From: CAVQOB01 sp963714325
Lineage (GTDB): Bacteria > Pseudomonadota > Alphaproteobacteria > Rhizobiales > Hyphomicrobiaceae
DNA length: 64,000 nt
Direction of reading: 5' to 3'
NCBI GenBank assembly: GCA_963714325.1
Contig: CAVQOB010000017.1
Coordinates: 1 to 64,000 of the forward strand
A program made the translations under genes and the position numbers. The notes under the pieces are model-generated. The model ran no database searches and was not told the origin of the DNA. It saw only the letters and a list, made by a program, of their open reading frames with translations. Positions within the stretch are counted from its first letter, which is position 1; every line of letters starts with the position of its first letter. Positions 41,952-50,267 of this stretch are shown in pieces.

Positions 41952-42539
41952 ATGGCCGATCCGCAAAGACGTGAAATGACCGCTGATGAGTTTTTGATCT
42001 GGAACCTTGGGCAGGACCAGAAATATGAACTCGTTGGTGGAGTGCCGATCCCGCTTCGCGCAATGGCAGGTGCGAGCAATTATCATGACAGGATCGTGAG
42101 TAATTTGATTGGGTTGCTCTATACGCGACTGAAGGACTCGGGGTGCTGGGCTGCAACGGCTGATACAGCCTTACGTACGAGTATCAAAAATGTTCGCCGA
42201 CCCGACGTAACGATTGAATGCGCTCCTCCGTCGGACAAGCATTACGAAAGTAAAAATCCAATAGCCGTTTTCGAAATCCTCTCACCTTCTACGCGTAAGC
42301 TCGACCAGACGCTGAAATTCAACGAGTACACGCGTCATCGAACGCTCCAAACTATTGTGCTTATAGATCCTGAACGTATGGCCGTGGTTGAATACAGCCG
42401 CGAACCTGATGGATGGCAACCATTGGTGCTGTTGCTGCCAGAACCATTTGTTGCAATCAAAGGGACCTCGGTCAAACTTTCGCTTGCCGAGATCTACGAG
42501 GGCGTTCCCGTGCCCGCTTACGGTGAGCAACTCAGCTAA
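41952..42539 (+). CDS. Uma2 family (DUF820) putative endonuclease
   Basis: A 195-residue PD-(D/E)xK-type protein of the Uma2 family. The signature is visible: EFLIWNLGQDQKYELVGGVPIPL (Glu of strand 1), RRPDVTIECAPP (Asp), and NPIAVFEILSPSTRKLDQTLKFNEY (Glu-x-Leu-S-P-S-T). The gene is visibly more AT-rich than its neighbours (roughly half GC by eye), which suggests recent acquisition. Members are widespread in cyanobacteria and some proteobacteria, and their natural role is unknown. No mobile element is next to it. Confidence 0.85.
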   Translation: MADPQRREMTADEFLIWNLGQDQKYELVGGVPIPLRAMAGASNYHDRIVSNLIGLLYTRLKDSGCWAATADTALRTSIKNVRRPDVTIECAPPSDKHYESKNPIAVFEILSPSTRKLDQTLKFNEYTRHRTLQTIVLIDPERMAVVEYSREPDGWQPLVLLLPEPFVAIKGTSVKLSLAEIYEGVPVPAYGEQLS

Positions 42540-42576
42540 CGGGCGCGACATCGCAACGACAATGTTCGGGGTGCCC

Positions 42577-42978
42577 ATGGACACTGCTTTTCGCGAGAGC
42601 TACCTGAACTACACAGCTGCCTACGCGGCGGTTGTTGCTGGCAATCCGGAGCCGTTCAAGGCGCTGTGGTCGCGGGCTGATGATCCCGTACTGTTTGGCG
42701 CGCTGGAGGGCTTTGAGCGGGGATGGACGGAGATCGGGCCGCGTTTCGATTGGGTCTCGACGCAAGTCGTCGCGGAAGATGTGCGGGTTGAAAATCTGCT
42801 GACGCGGATCGATGGCGATCTCGCTATCACGGTGGATTTCGAACACACCTTCCGGATCGTTGATGGCCAGCGCATTGCGCGCACGCTGCGGGTGACGCAA
42901 GCGTGGCGGCGCGAGCACGGCGCGTGGCGGATCTTCCATCGCCACGGCAGCGAGCTGCGCCCGGTCAAGGGGCGCTGA
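42577..42978 (+). CDS. NTF2-like (SnoaL/DUF3225-type) protein
   Basis: A cytoplasmic single-domain protein of 133 residues: YAAVVAGNPEPFKALWSRADDPVLFGALEGFERGW, then FDWVSTQVVAEDVRVENLLTRIDGDLAITVDFEHTFRI, and VTQAWRREHGAWRIFHRHGSEL. This is the SnoaL-like cone fold. Unlike the pair near 6 kb it has no signal peptide and lacks their tail motif. ATG 42577 has GGGG about 6 bases upstream. The function is unknown; such proteins include polyketide cyclases and stress proteins. It lies 37 bp behind the Uma2 gene on the same strand. Confidence 0.75.
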   Translation: MDTAFRESYLNYTAAYAAVVAGNPEPFKALWSRADDPVLFGALEGFERGWTEIGPRFDWVSTQVVAEDVRVENLLTRIDGDLAITVDFEHTFRIVDGQRIARTLRVTQAWRREHGAWRIFHRHGSELRPVKGR

Positions 42979-43322
42979 GGGCGGTTTAAATCGCAGCTGC
43001 AACTGCGGGGGCGGCGGGCGTCAAAAGCGGTCGTCAAATTAACCCTGCAGGACAGGCGGGGTGTGGTTCGTCAAATTGCAACCAAGGAGAGGTGGTCACA
43101 GTTTGGAATAGCGATTCTAGCCACAAAGAAGGCCGCTGGATGCCTTCGCGCGATTGTCCGCTACCCACATAGCCGAAACATGTTCAAACGTCTGTAGGTG
43201 GCCTCTAAAGCGACCTGGCGCGATTAACCACGTTTGACGCGTTTTTCGGATTGCTGGCGTCGATACAACGCCATGAACCGCCTCGCCGGTGCCGCGACCC
43301 GCCACAACCCAAACGCGTTGCG
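42979..43322. other. Intergenic stretch, no gene seen
   Basis: The 344 bp between the convergent NTF2-like and MoeA/MobA-type genes contain no supported frame, RNA or strong repeat. The sequence is GC-lower than the surroundings in its middle (about 43080-43240). Confidence 0.5.
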
Positions 43323-44963
43323 TCATGCCTTGGATGCCGGCTCGGCGCGCACGCGTGCCAAAGCTTCGGGTGTGTCGATATCGAGGAAGATGGCGCCGGA
43401 GGCGATGGCCACTTCGGCAACAGCATCGGCATTGGCGCCGATCAGATGCTTAGCGCCGGTATCGCCTTCCAGCGCGCGCATCTCGTCGAAATAGAGCTTC
43501 GACCAGAGCACGGGGTTGCCGCGCTTGCCGGCATGGGTGGGGACGATGATGGCGCGGCCGTCGGCGGGTGAAAAAGCAGCAATCATCGCGTTGTAGTGCG
43601 CGGGCTCAAGGCCCGGCATATCGCCAAGCGCGACGAAGGCGCCGTCGATGCCGTCTGGGAGCGCCGCGAGACCGGTGCGCAGTGAACTCGCGAGGCCCAA
43701 GGCGAAGTCGGGATTGTGGGCGAGGGTGATATTGAGATCGACGAGCGCTTGGCAGACGGCATCGGCTTGATGACCGGTGACAACCACAACCGGGTCGGCG
43801 TCGCTTGCAAGAGCCGCCTGGACTGCATGGCGCACGATGGGTTTGGCGCGGAGATTTGCGACGAGTTTGTTGTTGGCACCCATGCGCGTTGAACGGCCGG
43901 CGGCAAGCATGATGCAAGCGATGCGCGGCGCGCGGCGCGCGGCCTGGTCGCGAGAACGATTGTCGTCGCCGGCGCGCGGTTGCGGGCGCGTCGGAATTTC
44001 CTTCAGCAGGCCGCCGACGCCCATGCGCGCAATATCGCCTGACGTTATGGCCATGCCGGCAAGCGTGCGTTCCAGCACCCAGTCGAAGCCATTGAGTTTC
44101 GGCGACGCGGCGCAACTCGGGATGCCGATCACGTCGGCTGACCCGATGCGGCCGAGCAGCAGAAGATTGCCCGGATCGACCGGCATGCCCAATCGCTCGA
44201 TGGCGCCGCCGGCTTGCACGAGTGCGGTCGGAACGACGTCATCGCGATCGACGATGGCCGAGGCGGCGAAGACGAGGATCGGGTTGTGCCCCTGATGGGC
44301 CGCGTCGCGGATCGCGGCGGCGACGGCGTCGGCATCATGCGCCACCGTCGCAGTCGCCGCCAACGCGCTACCAAGGCTTTCGAGCCGATCGGCGATGACG
44401 CGGGCGCGCTTGGTGAGTACATTCGGCTTGGTTTGCGCGACCGTCGTCAAGATGAGCGCGGCGGGATGGCGGGTAAACGGCGCGATCGACAGTACCCGGC
44501 CGGCGGCGATCGCCTCGGCTTGCTGCAGGATTGGATCGGGAACGGCAAACGGAATGATCTTGATGGTGGCGACCATCTGGCCGCGCGCGACGCGCTCGTT
44601 GCCGCCAAGCGTCGCGATCGTGATCCGCTCGTCGATGACATTCAATGCGATCAAGCGTTCGGTGTCGAGCTGGACGAGGCCTGCGACATCGGCGAACAGG
44701 TTGGCGCGGCCGGTGAAGGGGACTTGCGCTGTGACGTGCGATCCGCTTAGCGCCGTCGCGATCCGTCGCGCCGCGTCGTCCTCGCCGATATCGCCGGTGT
44801 CGAGCTTCGCGGCGATGATGGTGCGGTGACCAGCCGCGCGGAGAGCTGCAATGTCGTCAGCCGAAAGCGTCCGCCCTTTCTTCAGTGTGCCGGAGGCGAT
44901 AACGACACTATGGGCGAGGATGGCGCTGAGGGCATCGTCGATGGGAAGGCTTGCGAATTGCAT
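43323..44963 (-). CDS. Molybdopterin-binding/nucleotidyltransferase fusion protein (MoeA-like plus MobA-like)
   Basis: A 546-residue two-part protein. Residues about 1-335 hold a molybdopterin-binding (MoCF-type) region: GRTLSADDIAALRAAGHRTI near the start and HQGHNPILVFAASAIVDRDDVVPTAL later. Residues about 355-546 form a MobA-like nucleotidyltransferase with the IMLAAGRSTRMGANNKL signature and VALGDMPGL (Asp). The fusion joins metal insertion to nucleotide activation of molybdenum or tungsten cofactor, and it suits the AOR operon next door. ATG 44963 (MQFASLPIDDAL) is chosen. Similar fusions exist in other bacteria, where they serve as MocA-type enzymes. Confidence 0.82.
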   Translation of the reverse strand: MQFASLPIDDALSAILAHSVVIASGTLKKGRTLSADDIAALRAAGHRTIIAAKLDTGDIGEDDAARRIATALSGSHVTAQVPFTGRANLFADVAGLVQLDTERLIALNVIDERITIATLGGNERVARGQMVATIKIIPFAVPDPILQQAEAIAAGRVLSIAPFTRHPAALILTTVAQTKPNVLTKRARVIADRLESLGSALAATATVAHDADAVAAAIRDAAHQGHNPILVFAASAIVDRDDVVPTALVQAGGAIERLGMPVDPGNLLLLGRIGSADVIGIPSCAASPKLNGFDWVLERTLAGMAITSGDIARMGVGGLLKEIPTRPQPRAGDDNRSRDQAARRAPRIACIMLAAGRSTRMGANNKLVANLRAKPIVRHAVQAALASDADPVVVVTGHQADAVCQALVDLNITLAHNPDFALGLASSLRTGLAALPDGIDGAFVALGDMPGLEPAHYNAMIAAFSPADGRAIIVPTHAGKRGNPVLWSKLYFDEMRALEGDTGAKHLIGANADAVAEVAIASGAIFLDIDTPEALARVRAEPASKA

Positions 44964-45118
44964 CTGCGGCGGTCGCTTTCTCAGACAAATTGCGGCCGGG
45001 GTCCGTGCGGGTTCTGTCTGGCACGTGTCGATGATAAACTCGGCCGCTCTTTTCGGCATTTCGGGGTCAGCTTACGACTCTGCCGGATCTTGTCCCAACT
45101 GGAAAGCGACCGGGACGG

Positions 45119-45370
45119 CTACCCGCCCGCAACCGGCGGCCAGGCGGCGACGTGATCGCCGGGCGTCAGACGCTTGGACGCGCGTGCGACCGGCGCCTGG
45201 AAGACGCCGTTGACGAGCACGAGATGGCAGTGCTGGCGCGGCACGTTGTAGCGGTCGAGCAACTCCAGCACGCTTGTTCCGTCTGGCACATCGACGACGG
45301 CGACGTTGCCGTCGGCGTCGGGCGGCAGGAAGGCTCCGAGCGAAGCATAGAGTTTCAGTGTGATCTGCAT
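45119..45370 (-). CDS. MoaD/ThiS-like sulfur carrier of the AOR locus
   Basis: An 83-residue ubiquitin-fold sulfur-carrier protein: MQITLKLYASLGAFLPP, VDVPDGTSVLELLDRYNVP, and the C-terminal Gly-Gly (PPVAGG) that is thiocarboxylated for molybdopterin synthesis. It is the AorD-type protein of tungsten aldehyde oxidoreductase operons. ATG 45370 gives the standard length; the TTG at 45388, which overlaps the aorC stop, is an alternative. It is placed directly after aorC and before the fused cofactor-maturation gene. Confidence 0.85.
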   Translation of the reverse strand: MQITLKLYASLGAFLPPDADGNVAVVDVPDGTSVLELLDRYNVPRQHCHLVLVNGVFQAPVARASKRLTPGDHVAAWPPVAGG

Positions 45371-45384
45371 GATGGGTGCGCTAC

Positions 45385-46692
45385 TCAAGCGACCTTGGCT
45401 GCTGGAACCTTCACGCCCGCTCGACCCCAGCCCTGGACAGGGCCCGCCTGCATGACCGCGACGTAGGCCTCAGCAACGCGCTCGGGTGAGCTTTGCAGCT
45501 TGTCTTTCCATGCCCCCAGCCGGGTCCCAGTCTGGATCAGGCCGCGCAAGATGCCGACGTGTTCGGTGAGGCCGACCGACTGTGCGCCGACCAGGCGGTC
45601 ACCGGCAAAGTTCAGCCGTAGGTACTTGTAGTTCTTTGCGTCGACGAGGCTCGTCGTCTCGCCGCCTGGGGCGCCCTGCCACAGCCCGAACGAGGATGAG
45701 ATCAAACCCATCGTGTCGAGCACGTTCATGTTCAGCGATCCGCGATGCTCGGTGCGCTTGCCGGCCATATTGAGTGCGGCGATGCGGCCATGCTCGACCG
45801 CCACCGGTTGGATCGCCAGCACGTCGTGCTGGCCGGTCGAGATGTCGGTGCCTTCGCAACAGTCGCCGGCGGCATAGACATTGGGCGCTGTCGTTTCGAG
45901 CGTGCGGCCGACGCGGATGCCGCGATCGACTTTGACATCGCTGCCGACGAGGAACCCAGCGTTGGAGCGCACGCCGACGGCAAGGACGACGAGCTTGGCC
46001 GGGATAGTTTTGCCGTTGGAGAGATGGACGCGGAGCGCATGCTCGGCGCCGTCGCCCGCCGCCGAGACGCGCTCGACGCGGGTGCCCGTTGCGAGGCGGA
46101 CGCCCTTGGCCTCGCACCAGCGCCCGAGCATGCCGCCGGCGGTTTCATCGAGCATGCGCGCGACCATGCGGGGTGCCAGTTCGACGACGGTCAGATCGGC
46201 GCCGCGACTGTGCAGCGCCTCGAGGATGATCGAGCCGATGAATCCAGCGCCGACAAGCACGACCGGCGCGCCCTTGCCGCACAGTTTCAGGATGTCGCGG
46301 GCGTCGGCGAGCGTCCAGCAGGTGTGCACGCCCGCCAGATTGGCGCCGTCGAATTGCGGCACGATGGGCGAAGCGCCCGTTGCGATCAGCATGCGGTCGT
46401 AGGCGAGGGCCGCGCCGCCGGCGAGGAAAAGTTTTTTCGCACGCGTGTCGAGGCCGCCGGCGCGTGCATTGACGATTTTGATGCTGAGGCTGTCGTAGTG
46501 GCCACCCTGCTGGCGCAGATGCGTTCCCTGCTCCTTGATTTGGCCCTGCAGCAGATACGGGATCGCCATGCGCGAATAGGGTGCTGTGTCCTCGCCCGAC
46601 ACCATGGTGATGTCAGCCTTCGCGTCGGCAGCGCGCAACGTCTCTGCCGCGGCAACTCCGGCCGGACCTGCGCCGAGAATGACATGATGCAT
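45385..46692 (-). CDS. aorC: NAD(P)/FAD-dependent oxidoreductase, AOR subunit C
   Basis: A 435-residue pyridine nucleotide-disulfide type flavoprotein. FAD-binding HHVILGAGPAGVAAAETLRA, the ATG-x-x-x-x-P motif ATGASPIVPQ, the NAD-binding VVLVGAGFIGSIILEAL, and the second FAD contact NVYAAGDCCEG are all present. In bacterial tungsten aldehyde oxidoreductases of the AorABC type this subunit accepts electrons from the ferredoxin-like chain and reduces NAD+. ATG 46692 was chosen since the frame upstream leads into the inverted repeat. The neighbouring GIY-YIG cassette now separates it from aorB. Confidence 0.85.
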   Translation of the reverse strand: MHHVILGAGPAGVAAAETLRAADAKADITMVSGEDTAPYSRMAIPYLLQGQIKEQGTHLRQQGGHYDSLSIKIVNARAGGLDTRAKKLFLAGGAALAYDRMLIATGASPIVPQFDGANLAGVHTCWTLADARDILKLCGKGAPVVLVGAGFIGSIILEALHSRGADLTVVELAPRMVARMLDETAGGMLGRWCEAKGVRLATGTRVERVSAAGDGAEHALRVHLSNGKTIPAKLVVLAVGVRSNAGFLVGSDVKVDRGIRVGRTLETTAPNVYAAGDCCEGTDISTGQHDVLAIQPVAVEHGRIAALNMAGKRTEHRGSLNMNVLDTMGLISSSFGLWQGAPGGETTSLVDAKNYKYLRLNFAGDRLVGAQSVGLTEHVGILRGLIQTGTRLGAWKDKLQSSPERVAEAYVAVMQAGPVQGWGRAGVKVPAAKVA

Positions 46693-46767
46693 GGGACTTG
46701 CCTTACTCTCGTTGATTGCGTTTTGGTCCGCGCTTGTTTCATTCACATCGCGCTTCATTCATCAGTC

Positions 46768-47192
46768 GTCATGGCCGCGGAGGCGGCCACCCAAGCATGT
46801 CTCTTGAGAACTCCGATTGTCCGCCGATCGCCGTTATGTTGATGCCGACCGTTGGATCGAACAAATCACTCCATGTCGGATTCATTTCCTCGATCAATCG
46901 GACTTTCCACAACCGCCGCCACTTTTTGATCTGGCTCTCTCGCCGTATCGCTTGTTCCATTGTCGGATGGAACTCGCAATAGACCAGGGTCTTCACTCCA
47001 TATTTGCGCGTAAAGCCGTCGAATGCCCCATCTCTATGTTGGTTCATGCGATCGTAGAGGGCGCTTGTCACACGAACATACAGCGTCCCGTTTGGACGAC
47101 TGGCAAGAAGATACACGGCTGGGTCTTTCGGGCGCCACTGCATCGCACCACTCGCTGAGGCTTGCTCGGGTGGCCGCCTTCGCGGCCATGAC
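46768..47192. mobile_element. Inverted-repeat-bounded cassette carrying a GIY-YIG nuclease gene
   Basis: A 30-bp sequence at 46768-46797 (beginning GTCATGGCCGCGG) recurs inverted at 47163-47192, with 28 of 30 positions matching. Between them lies one GIY-YIG gene, whose stop codon falls inside the left repeat. The unit is about 425 bp and sits between aorB and aorC. No target-site duplication could be established by eye. A single-gene nuclease cassette with inverted ends suggests a mobile or domesticated element. Confidence 0.65.
46769..47143 (-). CDS. GIY-YIG nuclease family protein, variant motif
   Basis: A 124-residue single-domain nuclease. The two-part signature is PAVYLLASRPNGTLYVRVTS: Tyr11 and Tyr22 are kept, but the glycine of the usual Y-x-G is Arg24. 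Arg32 (YDRMNQH) and Glu69 (RRESQIKKW) match the catalytic Arg and Glu, and the remaining active-site positions look intact. Orphan proteins of this size (YhbQ/YggX-like nomenclature varies) are often repeated within a genome. ATG 47143 starts MQWRPKDP; the frame upstream runs through the right repeat. A role in spreading its own cassette is inferred. Confidence 0.82.
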   Translation of the reverse strand: MQWRPKDPAVYLLASRPNGTLYVRVTSALYDRMNQHRDGAFDGFTRKYGVKTLVYCEFHPTMEQAIRRESQIKKWRRLWKVRLIEEMNPTWSDLFDPTVGINITAIGGQSEFSRDMLGWPPPRP

Positions 47193-47253
47193 GGTGCGGT
47201 GATGTCGAATGCAGCCGCGTCACCCCAACCTCCGGGTTTGCCACGTGTTGAAA

Positions 47254-47279
47254 CCTTCTCCCCGCAAGCAGGGAGAAGG
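47254..47279 (-). terminator. Hairpin after aorB (terminator-like)
   Basis: On the minus strand, CCTTCTCCC pairs with GGGAGAAGG across an 8-base loop, starting 11 bases after the aorB stop and followed by TTT. It may end aorB transcription before the inserted cassette, or be a dispersed palindrome of the GGGAGAAGG family. Confidence 0.5.
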
Positions 47280-47289
47280 CAATAAACCA

Positions 47290-49138
47290 TTACACCTTCA
47301 AGCGGCTAAGGGTGTCGTTGGTTGGCACGCCATCGGGTGTCCAGCCGCGCAGCTGGTAATATTCGGGCAGCATCTTTGCGAGGCCGTTGACGAGACCCTT
47401 GGCGGGGCCTTCCTTCGCCGCTTCGTTGACGAGGCGCGGCGGCAGGTTGTCGTCCTTGGCGGTGAATCCAGCCTTGTTGTTGAACACCCGCTCCATGTTC
47501 CAGATGCGCTCGCCGGCTTCGAGCATCGTCTCCGGCGACCACCCGCCCTCGACCGCCGCATCGAGCTGTGGCGCGATGTCATTCAGTGTCCAGGCGAAGG
47601 TCGTGAAGACGCACAGCCCCGTCGAGTCGACGGCACTCGTTGCATCCTGGAACGCTTTGACCAGCGCCGGCTTGCCGTCGGTCGTCAGCGGATCGGTTTT
47701 TTCCGGGACGCCCAGAATTTCCGATGAGACGGTATAGGAGCGCAGATGGCAGGCGCCGCGGTTCGATGTGGCATAGGTCAATCCCATGCCCTGGATGCCG
47801 CGCGGATCGTAGGCGGGGAATTCCTGCCCCTTGACGGTCATGGCGAGTTCCGGCTTGCCGTACTTGGCGGCGAGACGCGCCGATCCCTGGCCCAGTTCCT
47901 TGCCGAAGCCTTCAGCCTTGCCGACGAGTTCGACGGCCGTCGTCAGCGCTTCCGCCGAGCCGAATTTGAATTCGATGCCGCCGGTCTTCTCCTTGGTCAA
48001 GATGCCCGCTTCGTAAAGCTCCATCGCCAAGCCAACCGTCGCGCCGAAACTGATCGGATCGAGTGCGTGCTCGTTGCACAGGAAATTGGCGAACGTCAGC
48101 GCTTCCAGATCGTTGACGCCGGTGGCGGCACCCAGTGCCCAAGCGGCTTCGTATTCGAGGCCGCCCGAGGCGTGCCAATACTCCGGCCGGTTCTTGACGG
48201 TGTAGTGGGTCTGATCGATTTTCGAGATGCGGCCGCAGCCGATCGTGCAGCCGAAGCAGGCCTGGTTTGAGACCAGGTTGGCTTTGCCATCGCTCTTGCG
48301 TGGTGCCGCCATCGCTTCGGCCGAGATGTCCTTGGCGCCGGCAAAACGGACGTCACGACCGTTGCGGGTCGGCAGCGCGCCGGAACTCGTTGATGACGTT
48401 CATCAGCACCTGGGTGCCGAACGTCGGCAGCCCCTGGCCGGTGACAGCGTTGTCGCGCAGCGTTTTCTTGCCGGCGTTGGTCGCACCCATGAAGGCCTTG
48501 ACGTCGCGCACCTTGACGCCGCCGGTTCCGCGCACGGCGATCGCCTTCAAATTCTTCGAGCCCATCACCGCACCGACGCCGGAGCGGCCGGCCGCACGAT
48601 GCAGATCGTTGACGATCGCCGCATAGAGCACCATCGATTCCCCGGCCTTGCCGATCGCAGCAACGTGGATCATCGGGTCCTGATGGATCTTCTTCAGCGC
48701 TTCGTCAGTCTTCCAGACCGACTGGCCCCACAGCGCTCCTGCATCATGCAACTCGATCTTGTCGTCGAAGATCGTCAGGTACACGGGCTTGGGGCTTTTG
48801 CCTTCGAGGATGACCATGTCCCAGCCGGCGAATTTCAGCTCAGGCCCCCAATAGCCGCCTGAGTTCGAGCAGGCGATGGCATTGGTCAGCGGGCCCTTGC
48901 AGATCACCGAGTAGCGCCCGCCGGTCGAGGCGGCCGTGCCGGTCAGCGGTCCGGTCGCGAAGATCAGCTTGTTGCCGGTGCCGAGGGGGTCGGTTTTCGG
49001 ATCGATTTCTTCGACCAGATATTTCGACGCGAGGCCGCGCTGGCCGATGTAGGCTTTCGCCCACGCCATATTGAGCGGCTCGGATGTGCTGGTGCCGGTG
49101 GTCAGGTTCACGCGCAGGATTTTGCCGGTGTATGCCAT
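47290..49138 (-). pseudogene. aorB: Aldehyde ferredoxin oxidoreductase (tungsten enzyme), AOR subunit B, one frame break
   Basis: The large tungsten-bis-pyranopterin subunit, which oxidises aldehydes to acids. ATG 49138 (MAYTGKILRVNLTTG, AOR N-terminal domain) follows AGGAGA. The first part contains SKYLVEEIDP, GGYWGPELKFAGWDMVILEG and AAGRSGVGAVMGSKNLKAIAV. It breaks near 48382 by one extra base (TTCCGG for TTCGG). After correction it continues through FAGAKDISAEAMAAPRKS into the cluster motif ACFGCTIGC (C-x-x-C-x-x-x-C), and the fourth cysteine is in STGLCVFTTF. The total is about 616 residues. A single-base change in an otherwise intact gene may be a sequence error. Confidence 0.86.
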
Positions 49139-49279
49139 AAGAATGTTCTCCTATTCGCTCACGCGCTGATCCGCGCGCTGCTTTCATTCCGCGGCGACTA
49201 TGAAGTCGTTCTGCGCGCGGGCGCTCCGCGGGGGCGGCGCTCGCGCCGGGGCTGCAGTCGCAGCCCGTGGCGTCCTGCT

Positions 49280-49780
49280 TCAGTGTTTCGGTGCGGGATT
49301 GTTCGGCCCGGTCTTTTCGACGGTGGCGCCGGTCTTGGCGGCCCACATTTTCATCTTGTCGAAGCCGGTCTGTTCGCTGTCCTGATAGGTGATGGCGGCC
49401 GTCGGGCAGGCATCGACGCAAGCGGGCGAGCCCTGGCACAGATCGCACTTGATGACTTTGCCGGAGGAGGCATTGTAGTTCACCGTACCGAACGGGCAGG
49501 CGATGGTGCAGACCTTGCAGCCGACGCAGAGATTTTCGTGGACCACCTTGACGCCCATCGCGTCGGTCGTGATGGCGTTGACCGGGCAGGCCTGCTGGCA
49601 CCATGCCTCAGCACACTGGGTGCAGGTATAGGGAACGAACTTGGCCTCGGTGTGGAAATCGAACACGCGGATGCGCGACTTGGAGGGATTGAACATCCCC
49701 TCGTTCTCATAGGAACACGCCATTTCGCACTGCTTGCAACCCGTGCATTTGCCGGGATCGATGACAAGCGCCTTTTGCAT
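49280..49780 (-). CDS. aorA: Polyferredoxin-like 4Fe-4S subunit of aldehyde oxidoreductase (AorA type)
   Basis: A 166-residue electron-transfer protein with sixteen cysteines arranged for four [4Fe-4S] clusters: CTGCKQCEMAC, CTQCAEAWCQQACP, CVGCKVCTIACP and CDLCQGSPACVDACP. In AorABC enzymes this chain passes electrons from the tungsten subunit to the FAD subunit. The C-terminus (MKMWAAKTGATVEKTG) is an extension beyond the clusters. ATG 49780 has a textbook AAGGAGGAAA upstream. It begins the locus; aorB follows after 141 bp. Confidence 0.88.
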   Translation of the reverse strand: MQKALVIDPGKCTGCKQCEMACSYENEGMFNPSKSRIRVFDFHTEAKFVPYTCTQCAEAWCQQACPVNAITTDAMGVKVVHENLCVGCKVCTIACPFGTVNYNASSGKVIKCDLCQGSPACVDACPTAAITYQDSEQTGFDKMKMWAAKTGATVEKTGPNNPAPKH

Positions 49781-49913
49781 GGTTCGTTTCCTCCTTGAGG
49801 CAGCGCTTCGGTCGGTCCCACCACGGGCCGTTTCCGGCGCACTGGGATGAGAATAGGCACAACTGTGCGCAAGTGAAAACAGGTTTATATCCGAGTGCAA
49901 CGATCGGGTATCT

Positions 49914-50267
49914 TCAACGCCATCCCGCCTCAATTCCGATCATGATGATCGCCGCGCCGCCGGCGACGCCGAGGCCGAGGTTGCGACGCAGTGCGAGGAA
50001 GATCACGGTGCCGCCGATCATCGCGAACAGGCGCAACGATAACGGAGTCGAGAGGAGCGCGCCGGAAGGAAAGAAAATCAGTCGGACGACGAGGCCTGCC
50101 ACCAGTGCGGTTGCGACGGCGCGGACCCAGCGAAAAATCTCGCTGTCGATGCTCAAATTCTTTCCAAGCAGCAGACCCGCCCAACGCCACGGCTCGTGCG
50201 CTGCGAAGCCGACCAAGGCCAGCACCAGATAGCCACCGAACCCGTCGGCCAAGACCCGCTCAATCAT
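49914..50267 (-). CDS. azlD: AzlD domain branched-chain amino acid export subunit
   Basis: A 117-residue membrane protein of the AzlD family with four hydrophobic segments: GGYLVLALVGFAAHEPWRWAGLLLG, VRAVATALVAGLVVRLIF and AMIGGTVIFLALRRNLGLGVAGG. Paired with AzlC it forms a branched-chain amino acid exporter. ATG 50267 overlaps the azlC stop as ATGA, so it was preferred over the ATG three codons upstream and over the long open frame that runs back through azlC. Confidence 0.85.
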   Translation of the reverse strand: MIERVLADGFGGYLVLALVGFAAHEPWRWAGLLLGKNLSIDSEIFRWVRAVATALVAGLVVRLIFFPSGALLSTPLSLRLFAMIGGTVIFLALRRNLGLGVAGGAAIIMIGIEAGWR

